A stretch of DNA of 64,000 bases from DASUPK01 sp963833375 (GCA_963833375.1 CAWHXR010000001.1:682001-746000), one strand, 5' to 3'; positions 43,463-53,724 are shown, counted from the stretch's first letter. Notes: a model not told the origin generated them from the letters alone. A program made the numbers and translations.

Positions 43463-45095
43463 GTGAGCTCCGAACCGCAGCTCCGCACGCGCCCGGCCTG
43501 GAGGGCCCTCGCGCGGCACTTCGGCGAGATCAAGGACATGCACCTCCGCGACCTGTTCGCGGAGGACCCGGACCGCGGCGAGCGCCTCGTGGCGGAGGGC
43601 GCCGGGCTCCTCCTCGACTACTCGAAGAACCGGGTCACCGACGAGACCCTGAAGCTGCTGGTCCAGCTGGCGGAGGAGTCGGGCGTGCGCCGAGCGCCGC
43701 GACGCGATGTTCCGCGGCGAGCACATCAACGTCTCCGAGGATCGCGCCGTGCTGCACGTCGCGCTGCGGATGCCGAAGGAGCGCTCCCTGGTGGTCGACG
43801 GCGAGGACGTCGTCAAGCAGGTCCACGAGGTGCTCGACCGGATATCGGCCTTCGCCGAGCGGATCCGCTCAGGGGATTGGAAGGGGCACACCGGCAAGCC
43901 GATCCGCAACGTCATCAACATCGGCATCGGCGGCTCCGACCTCGGCCCGGTGATGGCCTACGAGGCGCTGCGGCACTACTCGCGGCGCGAGATGACCTTC
44001 CGCTTCGTCTCCAACGTCGACGGCACCGACTTCGCCGAGAAGACCAGGGACCTCGACCCCGAGGAGACGCTCTTCATCATCTCCTCGAAGACGTTCACCA
44101 CCCTCGAGACGATGACCAACGCCCGGACCGCGAGGAAGTGGGCGCTGGCGAAGCTGGGCTCGGACGACGCGATCGCGAAGCACTTCGTGGCGGTCTCGAC
44201 CAATGCCGAGGGGGTCGCCGAGTTCGGCATCGACACCGACAACATGTTCGGCTTCTGGGACTGGGTCGGAGGCCGCTACTCGATGGACTCCGCGATCGGG
44301 CTCTCGACGATGCTGGCGATCGGCCCCGGGGCCTTTGCCGAGATGCTGGCCGGCTTTCACGCCGTGGACGAGCATTTCGCCGAGACGCCGATCGGCGAGA
44401 GCCTTCCCTCGATCCTCGGGCTGCTCTGCGTCTGGTACGGCGACTTCTTCGGCGCCCAGACGGTGGCGGTGCTGCCCTACGACCAGTACCTGCACCGCTT
44501 CCCTGCCTACCTGCAGCAGCTCACGATGGAGTCGAACGGCAAGCACGTCACCGTCGACGGCGCCCACGTCGACTACGACACCGGCGCGATCTTCTGGGGC
44601 GAGCCGGGGACGAACGGCCAGCACTCCTTCTACCAGCTGATCCACCAGGGCACGAGGCTGATCCCGTGCGACTTCATCGGCTTCATGCGGACGCTGAACC
44701 CGCTCGGCGACCACCACGACCTGCTGATGTCGAACGTCTTCGCGCAGCCCGAGGCGCTCGCCTTCGGCAAGACGCCGGAGCAGGTCGCCGAGGAGGGGAC
44801 GCCCGACCCGATCGTGCCCCACCGGGTGATGGAGGGGAACCGGCCCTCGAACGTGATCCTGGCCGAGCGGCTCACCCCGCACACGCTGGGCTCGCTGGTG
44901 GCGCTCTACGAGCACAGCGTCTTCACTCAGGGCGCGATCTGGGGGATCGACTCCTTCGACCAGTGGGGGGTCGAGCTGGGCAAGGTGCTCGCCAAGAAGA
45001 TCATTCCCCAGCTTCAGTCGCCGGATGAGCCCGAGCTCGAGCACGACAGCTCCACCAACAACCTGATCCGGCGCTACCGGAAGAACCGTGCCTGA
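43463..45095 (+). CDS. pgi: Glucose-6-phosphate isomerase, frameshifted early
   Basis: GTG 43463 begins SSEPQLRTRPAWRALARHFG and continues to LLVQLAEESGV; from there the family sequence (AERRDAMFRGEHINVSEDRA) is in another frame. One extra base at about 43686-43690 explains it. The corrected protein is 543 residues, the normal Pgi length. INIGIGGSDLGPVMAYEAL, VGGRYSMDSAIGLS and FYQLIHQGTRLIPCDFIGF contain the sugar-phosphate site and catalytic residues. It links the pentose phosphate locus to glycolysis. The end overlaps the HAD gene by 8 nt. Confidence 0.85.
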
Positions 45096-45801
45096 TATGC
45101 GAGCGGCCCCGGACGCGAAGCCGAGGAGGCCGCGTGCGATGTGTGTCCTCTTCGACATCGACGGCACGCTGATCGACACCGGCGGCGCCAGCGACCGCGC
45201 CTGGAAGCGGGCCTTCAAGGAGCTCCACGACGTGGACGTCGACGTCCCCGCAGTGACCGGCAAGGGTGTCCCCGACCCCGAGGTGGGCCGCGTGGCCTTC
45301 GAGCGCGCGCTGGGCCGTGAGCCGACCAAGGAGGAGGCCGAGGCCCTGATGCGCCGCCGTCTGGACCACCTTCCGGAGGAGGTCGAGAACTCGCCGGGCT
45401 TCGTCGTCAAGGACGGAGCCCTCGAGCTGCTGGAGAAGCTGATCGACGACGGCGTGCTGCTCGGTCTGACCACCGGCAACGTCGAGGAGGCCGCCCACAT
45501 CAAGCTGGCGCGGGCGAGTCTCAACCGCTTCTTCGCGTTCGGCGGCTACGGCTCCGACTCGCCGGACCGGACCGAGTTGACGAAGAAGGCGCTGGAGCGG
45601 GCGGAGCTGGTATCCGGCGACAGCCTCGACCGCGGACGCTGCTTCTCGTGCGGCGACACGCCGCGCGACGTCGAGGCCGGCCACGGCGCCGGCATCCGCG
45701 TGGTCGGCGTCGCCACCGGCGAGTTCACCGTCGAGGAGCTGCGCGAGGCGGGCGCGGACGCCGCGGTGGAGAGCCTGCGCGAGGGCCTGCCGCTGCTCTA
45801 G
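45088..45801 (+). CDS. HAD family phosphatase (phosphoglycolate phosphatase-like)
   Basis: 237 residues. LFDIDGTLIDTGG is motif I with both catalytic Asp residues; LLGLTTGNVEE is motif II; the Lys of motif III lies near LTKKALERA; CGDTPRDVEAGHGAG is motif IV. Substrate unknown; the position at the end of tkt-tal-pgi suggests a sugar phosphate or phosphoglycolate. ATG 45088 overlaps pgi. Confidence 0.88.
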   Translation: MPDMRAAPDAKPRRPRAMCVLFDIDGTLIDTGGASDRAWKRAFKELHDVDVDVPAVTGKGVPDPEVGRVAFERALGREPTKEEAEALMRRRLDHLPEEVENSPGFVVKDGALELLEKLIDDGVLLGLTTGNVEEAAHIKLARASLNRFFAFGGYGSDSPDRTELTKKALERAELVSGDSLDRGRCFSCGDTPRDVEAGHGAGIRVVGVATGEFTVEELREAGADAAVESLREGLPLL

Positions 45802-45844
45802 GGCGATACTCTCGAATCGACATTGGGGGTCCGGATGCTCCCCG

Positions 45845-46945
45845 ATGCGATCCGACCCAAGACAAGCCTTCGATGAGCGCTCCATCCAGGCTTTGGAGGA
45901 GCGTCTCGCTGAGGTCGCGGCGCCTGGAGCCGCCGCGGCCCTGGTCGTCGACGGTGACGTGGTCTGGCAGGGGGCCAGCGGGATGGCGAGGCCGTCGAAT
46001 GAGCGGGCGGTCGATGGCAGAACCGCCTTCCTCTGGTTCTCGATGACGAAGATCGCCACCGCCACAGCGGTGATGCAGCTGGTCGAGTCGGGCAGCGCGG
46101 AACTGGACTCGTCGGCGCGGGAATACCTGGACCTCGACTCGCTCGATCCGAGGATCACGGTGCGCCAGCTTCTCAACCACTCATCCGGAATCGCCAACCC
46201 GTCGCCTCTGCGCTGGATACATCCAGCCGGGCGGCCCGGGCCCGACCCCAGGGAGATGGTCGCGAGGTTGCTCGCCAGGTACGGGGAGCCGAGATTCGAG
46301 CCCGGGGAACGATCCGCCTACACGAACATCGGCTACCTGGTGCTCGGCGAGCTGATCGCCGAGATATCCGGGCAGCCCTACAAGGACTATGTCGTGGACC
46401 GGGTGATGGAGCCGATCGGGGCGAAGGCAACCGGCTTCACCTTTGACCGTGCGGGGCTCGAACACGCCGCCGAGGGCACTCATCCGCGCCGCGATCCATT
46501 TCTTCCGCTGGCCCGCCTGCTGATCCCTCGCTGGGTGATCGGCCCCGCCGCGGGGAGCTGGCGGACCTTCAATCCCTTCTACCTGGACGGCTCCGCCTAC
46601 GGCGGACTGGTCGGTCCCGTCGGGGACGCCGCCCTGCTCGCGGCCGCCCACGCCGGCGGGGGGCAGGTCCGCGGCACCCGGATCCTCTCGGCCGACGCCG
46701 CCGCTGAGATGCAACGAATCGCGACACCGGGCAAGAAATTCGACCTCGGCCTCGGCTGGTTCCGGCGGCATCGCGACTCGGAGCGCGGCATGACCCACGT
46801 CGAGCACCTGGGAGGCGGGGCCGGCTTCGGCACCGTGATGCGCCTGTACCCGGAGCAGGGCATCGGTCTGGTGGCGATGGCGAACGTCTCCTCGAATCGG
46901 TTCAAGGACGAGGCCCTGCTCGGGCCGCTCGCGCTGGACGCCTGA
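45845..46945 (+). CDS. Serine hydrolase, class C beta-lactamase/esterase-like
   Basis: 366 residues. FSMTKIATATAVMQL holds the SxxK nucleophile motif, SAYTNIGYLVLGE the YxN motif, and EHLGGGAGFG the HxG motif. No signal peptide, so it is more likely a cytosolic esterase or peptidase than an antibiotic-resistance enzyme. No clear ribosome site precedes ATG 45845; a 12-codon reading frame with GGGGG upstream starts at 45835 in another frame, so a start-site indel cannot be excluded. Confidence 0.82.
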   Translation: MRSDPRQAFDERSIQALEERLAEVAAPGAAAALVVDGDVVWQGASGMARPSNERAVDGRTAFLWFSMTKIATATAVMQLVESGSAELDSSAREYLDLDSLDPRITVRQLLNHSSGIANPSPLRWIHPAGRPGPDPREMVARLLARYGEPRFEPGERSAYTNIGYLVLGELIAEISGQPYKDYVVDRVMEPIGAKATGFTFDRAGLEHAAEGTHPRRDPFLPLARLLIPRWVIGPAAGSWRTFNPFYLDGSAYGGLVGPVGDAALLAAAHAGGGQVRGTRILSADAAAEMQRIATPGKKFDLGLGWFRRHRDSERGMTHVEHLGGGAGFGTVMRLYPEQGIGLVAMANVSSNRFKDEALLGPLALDA

Positions 46946-46991
46946 GGTACCCAGAACCTGGATTGACCAGGCGAACTTCGCGCGGACACCG

Positions 46992-48431
46992 CTAGCCGGC
47001 CTCCCGGATCCCGGCGGCGATCTTCTCCGCCGCCGCGAGCACGGTGACGTTCGTCGGCGCCGGCGGGATCTCGGGCAGGATCGAGGCATCCGCGATGTAG
47101 AGGTTCTCCGTGCCGCGGAGCCTCCCATCGACCTCCGTGGCCCCGCCCGGTCCCATCGGGCAGGTGCCCACCGGGTGGAAGAAGGTGGTCAGCCCCTCCC
47201 GACCCCGGCCTCGGACCTCCTCCGGTGTGGTGTCGAGGCCCGGGGTGAGCTCAGCTCCCGCCAGCGGCTTGAGGGCCTCGGTCCCGGCCAGGCGGCGGCC
47301 CAGCTCGATCCCCTCGAAGACGGCCCCCAGATCGTCATCGGAGTCGAGCGAGATCTCGGTGACGAGCGGCAGCTCCGCGGCGTCGGACGAGCGCAGGCGG
47401 ACCGTTCCGGTCCACTCCGGCCGCATCAGCATCACGCTGGAGGACAGGACCGGGCCGGGGAAGAGGGCGAGCAGCAGGATCAGGTCCCACTGACCGGCGG
47501 GACAGAAGCTCGTCCGCGCCTTCAGCATCCCGTTGCAGGGAAAGGAGGGATTCCGCTCCGCGTGGCCGGTGATCAGCTCCGCCATCTCGACTGTGGGCTC
47601 GAAGCGCAGGGGCACGCCGAAGTGCTCTCGCAGCCGGGTTCCGACCTCGAGGGACAGGCGCACGGGGATGCCGTGGCGTCCCAGCTCCTCCTCGGGGCCG
47701 ATGCCGCTGCGCAGGAGCAGGGCGGGCGAGCCGTAGGCCCCGGCGGTCAGGATCACCTTGTCCCCCCTCAGCTCGCGTCTGCCATCCGGCGTCTGCACGG
47801 CGACCGAGCCGACCTGGTCGCCCCGCAGCTCGATCCTCTCGACCATGGTCTCCGCCATCACGGTCAGGTTCTTGCGCACACGGGCCGGGTCGAGATAGGC
47901 GAAGGAGGCGTTCCAGCGGGTCGTCCCCCGGACGTTGAAGGGCAGCTGTCCGATTCCCTCGACGGCGTCGGGCGCGGTCAGGTCCTCGTGCACCGGCAGG
48001 CCGAGCTCGGTCGTGGCGTCGCGGAGGCCGGCGAACCACGGGTTGAGCTCGTCCTCCTCGAAGCGCCGCCTGGGCAGCGTCTCCATCACCCGGTCGACGT
48101 GGGGGGCGAGGTCCCGCCAGGACCATCCCGCCAGTCCCCAGGCGTCGTAGTCGTCCGGTCGTGGCAGGGCGACCGCGCAGAAGTTGTGGGACGAGCAGCC
48201 TCCAATGATCCTGGCGACCGAGAGCCGGCCGTGACGGTCGCGCCAGTCATGTGAGTCTGGGACGCCGAGCGCATCGAGCATGTCTTCCGGCCAGGCGCCC
48301 TCCGAGTGCGGCCCGTAGTCCGGCCCCGCCTCCACCAGGCAGACGCTCCGATCCTCGTCCTCACTCAGCCGCGCCGCCATCACACAGCCGGCGGTACCGC
48401 CGCCGAGGATCAGCGCGTCGAAGCGCTCCAT
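46992..48431 (-). CDS. GMC family oxidoreductase (choline dehydrogenase-like)
   Basis: 479 residues. ALILGGGTAGCVMAARLSED is the FAD motif, GGCSSHNFCAVALPRPDDYD the GMC signature region, ILTAGAYGSPALLLRSGIG signature 2, and FFHPVGTCPMG carries the catalytic His. Such enzymes oxidise alcohols or sugars and pass electrons to O2 or another acceptor. It precedes the response regulator gene by one base in the same direction. Confidence 0.9.
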   Translation of the reverse strand: MERFDALILGGGTAGCVMAARLSEDEDRSVCLVEAGPDYGPHSEGAWPEDMLDALGVPDSHDWRDRHGRLSVARIIGGCSSHNFCAVALPRPDDYDAWGLAGWSWRDLAPHVDRVMETLPRRRFEEDELNPWFAGLRDATTELGLPVHEDLTAPDAVEGIGQLPFNVRGTTRWNASFAYLDPARVRKNLTVMAETMVERIELRGDQVGSVAVQTPDGRRELRGDKVILTAGAYGSPALLLRSGIGPEEELGRHGIPVRLSLEVGTRLREHFGVPLRFEPTVEMAELITGHAERNPSFPCNGMLKARTSFCPAGQWDLILLLALFPGPVLSSSVMLMRPEWTGTVRLRSSDAAELPLVTEISLDSDDDLGAVFEGIELGRRLAGTEALKPLAGAELTPGLDTTPEEVRGRGREGLTTFFHPVGTCPMGPGGATEVDGRLRGTENLYIADASILPEIPPAPTNVTVLAAAEKIAAGIREAG

Positions 48432-49079
48432 CTAGTCCACCAAGCGCCGGCTCACCGCCCAGCGACTGAGCTCATGCCGGTTCGAGAGCTGCAGCTTGCG
48501 CAGCACCGAGCTGACGTGGGCCTCGACGGTCTTCACCGAGATGCTGAGGCGCAGTCCGATCTCCTTGTAGAGATAGCCGCGGGCGATGTAGCGGAGCACC
48601 TCCCGCTCCCGCGCCGTGAGCTGGTCGAGCTCGGGATCCACCTCCTCGGCGGGCAGATCCCCCGCGAAGGCGTCGAGCACGAACCCGGCCAGGCGCGGTG
48701 AGAAGACCGCGTCGCCGTCGCGCACCCGCCGGACGGCGTCGGCCAGTTCCTCGCCGGTGATCGTCTTGGTCACATAGCCGCGGGCACCGGCACGGACGAT
48801 CGCGATCACGTCCTGGGGGTCATCGGAGACCGAGAGGGCGAGGAAGCGCTGCTGCGGCCTCTGCTTTGCCACCTGCTCGATCACCTCGACGCCGCCGCCA
48901 CCCGGCATGTGCACGTCGATCAAGACCACATCGGGCTCCAGCTCCGCGATCGCACGGACGGCATCCTCGACCGAGTCGGCCTCGCCGAGCAATTCGGCCC
49001 CCTCACCGAGCTCCGCCCTGACGCCGGCCCGGAAGATGGCGTGGTCGTCGACGATCACGACGGACGGCTTCGTACTCAC
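48432..49079 (-). CDS. NarL/LiaR-type response regulator
   Basis: 215 residues from GTG 49079. SVVIVDDHAIFRAGVRAEL and VVLIDVHMPGGGGVEV form the receiver with the phospho-acceptor Asp; LTAREREVLRYIARGYLYKE and LSISVKTVEAHVSSVLRKLQ form the LuxR-type DNA-binding domain. The start overlaps the kinase stop, so PspC protein, kinase and regulator form one operon. Confidence 0.92.
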   Translation of the reverse strand: MSTKPSVVIVDDHAIFRAGVRAELGEGAELLGEADSVEDAVRAIAELEPDVVLIDVHMPGGGGVEVIEQVAKQRPQQRFLALSVSDDPQDVIAIVRAGARGYVTKTITGEELADAVRRVRDGDAVFSPRLAGFVLDAFAGDLPAEEVDPELDQLTAREREVLRYIARGYLYKEIGLRLSISVKTVEAHVSSVLRKLQLSNRHELSRWAVSRRLVD

Positions 49080-50078
49080 CGGCCGCCTCCCGGGAGCGTC
49101 AGCTCGACCTCCGTCCCGTCGCCCGGCTCGCTGCGAATCTCGGCGCGACCGCCGTAGCGCTTCATGCGCCCGATTATCGACTCGCGGACGCCGCGACGGT
49201 TGGCGGGGATCGAGTCGGGGTCGAATCCCGGACCGCGGTCGTCGATGAAGACGCGGGCGGCGGCCTCCTCGATCTCCGCGTAGAGGCGCACGGGCCCGCC
49301 CTCCGAGGCGAATTTGGCGGCGTTCGTGAGCGCCTCACGCGAGGCCGCGACGAGAGCCTCCCTGCGCTCGTCGAGCGGCGCGTCCCCGATGACGATCGCC
49401 TCGATCGGAGCGCCGTGGGAGTCCTCGATCTCGGCCGCGGCGGCTCGCAGCGCGTCGGCGAGTCGCTCGTCGGGCCTGCTGGGCCGGTCGTCGGCCAGCC
49501 ACTCGCGAAGCTCCCTCTCCTGCCTGCGGGACAGCCTCGCGACCTGCTCCGGGTCGTCGGATCGCTTCTGGATCAGGGCCAGCGTCTGCAGCACGGAGTC
49601 GTGGAGATGGGCTGCCACCTCGGCGCGCTCCTCCGAGCGGGCACGGGCGACCCGCTCCGAGCCCAGGCGCCTCACCATCGCCAGCCAGAACGGCGCCGAG
49701 ATCAGGATCAGGGCGATCGCCACCACCAGCGCGGCGAGTGCCACCCCGCCCGCCGCCTCGAGTGAGCCGTTCGCCCAGAGGAGGAGCAGGCCGGCGGCGA
49801 GGATCACGCCCAGGCCGAATCCGACTTTTGAGATCCGGCTCGCCTCGCGGCCCAGCGCGGCCGAGGCGAGGTCCTCCTCGTCCGTGTTCGCCCGGCGTCG
49901 CGACCGGCGCCGCCCGATGGCGCTCGCGGTCAGCGCTACGACGACGCAGCACCGCGAGGCCGCCCAGTGACGGCCCCGCGTCGAGCTCCAGCGCTCCGTT
50001 CGCCTGCAGGAGCAGGAACACGCCGAGGACCAGGACGGCGGTCCCGGTCCCCAGCGTGCTCAGGTCTGGCCTGGTCAC
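49076..50078 (-). CDS. LiaS/DesK-type sensor histidine kinase, frameshifted
   Basis: Two reading frames make one kinase. The first 45 residues (TGTAVLVLGVFLLLQANGAL) give a membrane helix; after one extra base near 49945-49948 the sequence resumes as VVVALTASAIGRRRSRRRAN and runs to the end. AAHLHDSVLQTLALIQKRSD is the HisKA_3 phospho-acceptor box, REALTNAAKFA the N box and FIDDRGPGFDPDSIP the ATP-binding loop. Corrected length is 333. It overlaps the genes on both sides by about 4 nt, so stoichiometric expression is likely. Confidence 0.82.
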
Positions 50079-51056
50079 CTACCGCATACCTGCCTCTGCG
50101 AGTCCGCCTCTTGCTGGTGGTGGTCGTAGTCCGCGCCATGTTGGTCGATCTGATCGGGGGACTGGTCGGTGACGATCATCTGACCGAGCTGGATGTCCGC
50201 GTTCAGATCCAGGCGAGGGGCGTTGGTGGTGGGACTCCCCTGGTTCACGTCGGGATCGATTCCGTGGCTGACATCGCCGGCGACGATCAGCTCGCCCGCC
50301 TTGCCGGTCGCGTGGCCCACGACGCAGACGCTCGAGGGAACCGAGACGATCATCTGCCCGATGCCGAGGTGGGCCGAGGCCGCGATCGTCTTGCCGGGAG
50401 CCCAGGGCAGGTTGCGGAGATCGACCACGAGCTGGCCCGTGCCGAGCTGGTAGCCATCGGCGGGGATGTCGGCGGCGACGGTGGGCGTATAGGTCCGCTG
50501 CCCGATGGAGCCGTCGATGTTGATGTCCGCGGCGGCGATCGCGCCCGCCGGGAATGCCCAGCACCAGGGCCAGGACCAGCAGCGGAGGCGTCACCCGCCG
50601 GCGCACGTCGGTGGCGAAGGCGGCCGCCACCAGGGCGGCCCCGAGGGCGATCACGATCGCCGCGACCACCGTGCCGTGGCCGGTTGCCGTAGTCCAGGCG
50701 CTGACCGCGGCCAGTCCGGCCGCCATTCCCAGCGCGATCGCGACCAGGATGCAGACGAGTACGACCTTGCCGAGTCGCGCCCAGACGCTCTCCTCCACGG
50801 GCTTGCCTGTCCCGTCGTCCTCCGGCAGCGCCACGGCCAGGACCAGATACGCGAGCAGGCCGGCGCCGCCGAAGAGGCTGACCGCGACGAACGCGATCCT
50901 GACCAGGGTTGCGTTGAACCCGACGTGCTGTGCGAGGCCGCCCGCGACGCCCCAGAGCATCCTGTCGTCCTTGGAGCGCAGGAGCGGACGTCGCGGGCCG
51001 ACCTCGTTCTTCTCTTCCTTCTTGTTCGTTTTTGGATTTTTCTCTGTGTTTGCCAT
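50075..51056 (-). CDS. PspC domain membrane protein with LiaF-like C terminus, frameshifted
   Basis: From ATG 51056 a Lys/Asn/Glu-rich tail leads into the PspC domain RSKDDRMLWGVAGGLAQHVG, then several helices. Around 50542 the frame breaks; dropping one base continues as AGAIAAADINIDGSIGQRTY, YQLGTGQLVVDLRNLPW and LGIGQMIVSVPSSVCVVGHA, a LiaF-type beta-rich cell-surface domain, ending at 50075. Corrected length is 326. By analogy with LiaF it would hold the kinase in check until envelope stress. Confidence 0.8.
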
Positions 51057-51165
51057 GCCGCGACGATGACGCGTCGGCTCCCTGCCGTCTATCGGGAATC
51101 ACCCCTAAGAGTCCCTACCTAAGCCCGGTTGCCAGCCCAAAGGCTCGCATCGCTACGCTCGAAGC

Positions 51166-51327
51166 ATGGCCACGCGGAGGATCGTTTCCAGTCATTTCCG
51201 GGCTGACGGCAAGTCGAAGACGCCCTATGAGAGCGAGTCCGTGGCCCGCGCCGAGGCGGAGCGGCTGGGCATGACCTACTACCGCTGCGACTTCTGCAAC
51301 CGCTTCCACCTGGCGAGCAAGCCGTAG
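51166..51327 (+). CDS. 53-residue zinc-finger-like protein
   Basis: ATG 51166 to TAG 51327 encodes a basic peptide with MTYYRCDFCNRFHLASKP at its end. Cys-x2-Cys followed by His four residues later (CDFCNRFH) suggests a metal-binding knuckle, perhaps completed on dimerisation. The preceding helix ESESVARAEAERLG is amphipathic. Divergent from the PspC operon. Codon use matches the neighbours. Confidence 0.6.
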   Translation: MATRRIVSSHFRADGKSKTPYESESVARAEAERLGMTYYRCDFCNRFHLASKP

Positions 51328-51355
51328 TCCGCTCCGATCGTGAGAAAGTCGCAGG

Positions 51356-52170
51356 GTGCTGTCCCTCCAGGTGCTTGCCAAGTCCAAGCTCGCCCAGTCC
51401 GTCGCCCGACTGCTCGATGGGCTCGAAGGCGCGCGGGCCGTCACCCTGACCCCCGCGGTTCGCGCGGTGCCCGAGATCGACATCACGGTGACCCGGCTGG
51501 AGACGGTGGGCCGGTTGGGCGCGAGCGCAAGCGAGGTGAGCGTCCTCTGGTCAGACGTCATCGGCGCCGCCTGGCGCCAGGCGAGGCCGATCGGACGGTA
51601 CCTGGTGTTCATGTTCGCCGCCGGAGTCATCGCCTGCTACGGCGTGACGGACGACAACGGGATCCTGATCGTCGGAGCGAGGCCGTCAGCCCTGATCTCC
51701 TGCCGATCGTCGCAGTCGGGATCGGGGTCGTCGGCCGCAACCTCGGCCTCGCGGGGCGGGCGCTGCTCACCCTCGCGTTGGGGCTTCTCCTCGCCAGCTT
51801 GGCCGCGGCGATCTTCGGCTTCGCCCAGGACCAGCTCGACCTGATCCCGTCTGGCTTCAGCCTCCACAAGACCGGCGTGCTCGGAGGCCTCACGTCAGTG
51901 AACGACGAGACGATCGTGGTCGCCTTCGTGGCGGGGATGGCTGGCATGCTGGCGTTCGAAACCCGTGCCAGCTCGGCGATCAGCGTCGCGATCTCGGTGA
52001 CCACGATCCCCGCGGCGGCCTATCTCGGCGTCGCCCTCGGGCTCGGTGAGCTGACCAGGTCTCTCGGGGCGTTCGGCGTCCTGAGCGCCAACGTTGCGAT
52101 GACGGTCCTCGGCGCCTCGACCGCCCTCTGGGTACAGCGACGAGTCGACCGGCGAAGTATGAGGGCGTGA
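51356..52170 (+). CDS. DUF389 membrane protein, frameshifted
   Basis: GTG 51356 begins a soluble N-terminal part, then FMFAAGVIACYGVTDDNGIL and ILIVGA. The next residues of the family (AVSPDLLPIVAVGIGVVGRN) are in another frame; one missing T at about 51681, which would restore an ATG GCC codon pair, joins them. The corrected protein has 271 residues and 6 membrane helices ending ANVAMTVLGASTALWVQRR. DUF389 proteins are uncharacterised bacterial membrane proteins. Confidence 0.75.
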
Positions 52171-52278
52171 AACAGGGGGCACAGCAGGTTGTTCACAAAT
52201 CAACTTCACCCGGAGTGGGTGATGCTGAACGCCGCGGTCCTCGACAAAATCGGCCCTCGGCTCAGCCCGAATCCTCAG

Positions 52279-53724
52279 ATGGCGACCGGAACGAGACAGC
52301 GGAAGAAGGGGGCGTCCAGGAAGGCCGCGGGCGGCCAGCGCCCAGCCGACGTCTTCGTCATCTTCGGAATCACCGGCGACCTCGCCAAGGTGATGACCTT
52401 CAACTCGCTATACCGCCTGGAGGCCCGAGGGCTCCTGGATTGCCCGATCGTCGGCGTCGCTTTCGACGATTGGTCGGAGGCCGACCTCCGTGAGCACGCT
52501 CGCAAGGCGATCGAGACCTCCTCGGGCAAGAAGCCCGACCCGAAGGTGTTCAACCGCCTGGCGAAGCGGTTCTCCTACGTTCAGGGCGACTTCTCCGACG
52601 ACGCCACCTACGAACGGGTCGGCACGGCGATCAAGGGCGCCAAGACACCCGTCTTCTATCTGGAGATCCCGCCGTCCCTGTTCGGGATGACGATCGGCGG
52701 GCTCTCCAAGGCGGGGCTGACGGAGAACGCGAGGGTGGTGGTCGAGAAGCCCTTCGGCCACGACCTCCAGTCGGCCCGGGATCTCGCCGCCGAGATCCAC
52801 CGGTACATCCGCGAGGACCAGCTCTACCGGATCGACCACTTCCTCGGCCTGATGGGCCTGACGGAGATCCTCTTCCTCCGCTTCGCGAACGCGATGTTCG
52901 AGCCCCTCTGGGACCGCAACAGCATCGAGTGCGTGCAGATCACGATGGCCGAGGACTTCGGGGTGGCGGACCGCGGCAGCTTCTACGACCCGGTCGGCGC
53001 GCTCCAGGACGTGGTCGTCAACCATCTGATGCAGGTGGTGGCCGCGACCGCGATGGGGCCGCCGGCGAGCCGCGACCAGCGGAGCGTCAAGGACGCGATG
53101 TTCGCCGTCTTCGCCGCCATGCCGCCGGGCGACCCGGCTCAGTACGTCCGAGGGCAGTACGAGGGCTACAAGAAGGTCAAGGGGGTCGCCAGGGGTTCGA
53201 CCACTGAGACCTACGCCGCGTTGCGCCTGGAGATCGACAACTGGCGCTGGACCGGCGTGCCCTTCTTCATCCGCACCGGCAAGCTTCTCGCCGTCACGCA
53301 GTGGGAGCTGCGGCTGATCTTCAAGGAGCCGCCTCGGCTCGGGTTCGCCTCGAGGAACGCCTATAAGCCGAACCCGGACGAGCTCGTGATCAAGCTCTAT
53401 CCGAGCACCGGCATCCGGCTGCTGGTCGATGCCCAACGCAGCGGCAACCCCAAGCCCGAGCAGATCAACCTCGACATGGAGTTCGCCCAAGAGGGCGGCG
53501 AGGGACCGACGCCCTACGAGGTCCTCCTGCACGCGGCGATGGTGGGCGACAGCACGCGCTTCACCCGCCAGGACAACATCGAGGAGACCTGGCGAATCAT
53601 GGCGCCGCTGATCGACAAGCCACCGCGGGTCCACCCGTACAAGCCGGGCTCGTGGGGCCCGAAGGCCGCGGACAAGCTGGTCGCCGACTACGGCGGCTGG
53701 CACGGACCCTGGCTCCCGTCATGA
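52279..53724 (+). CDS. Second G6PDH-family protein, lacking the RIDHxLGK lysine
   Basis: About 481 residues from ATG 52279; a TTG at 52189 would add 30. FGITGDLAKVMTFNSLYRLE is an intact cofactor motif, and DRGSFYDPVGALQDVVVNHL keeps the catalytic His. But the substrate motif reads YRIDHFLGLMGLTEI where G6PDH has RIDHxLGKEPV, so the conserved Lys is Leu. The canonical copy at 28985-30436 keeps it. The Zwf fold is preserved over the full length, so the enzyme may use another substrate or have reduced activity. The stop overlaps the GH15 gene (ATGA). Confidence 0.85.
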   Translation: MATGTRQRKKGASRKAAGGQRPADVFVIFGITGDLAKVMTFNSLYRLEARGLLDCPIVGVAFDDWSEADLREHARKAIETSSGKKPDPKVFNRLAKRFSYVQGDFSDDATYERVGTAIKGAKTPVFYLEIPPSLFGMTIGGLSKAGLTENARVVVEKPFGHDLQSARDLAAEIHRYIREDQLYRIDHFLGLMGLTEILFLRFANAMFEPLWDRNSIECVQITMAEDFGVADRGSFYDPVGALQDVVVNHLMQVVAATAMGPPASRDQRSVKDAMFAVFAAMPPGDPAQYVRGQYEGYKKVKGVARGSTTETYAALRLEIDNWRWTGVPFFIRTGKLLAVTQWELRLIFKEPPRLGFASRNAYKPNPDELVIKLYPSTGIRLLVDAQRSGNPKPEQINLDMEFAQEGGEGPTPYEVLLHAAMVGDSTRFTRQDNIEETWRIMAPLIDKPPRVHPYKPGSWGPKAADKLVADYGGWHGPWLPS

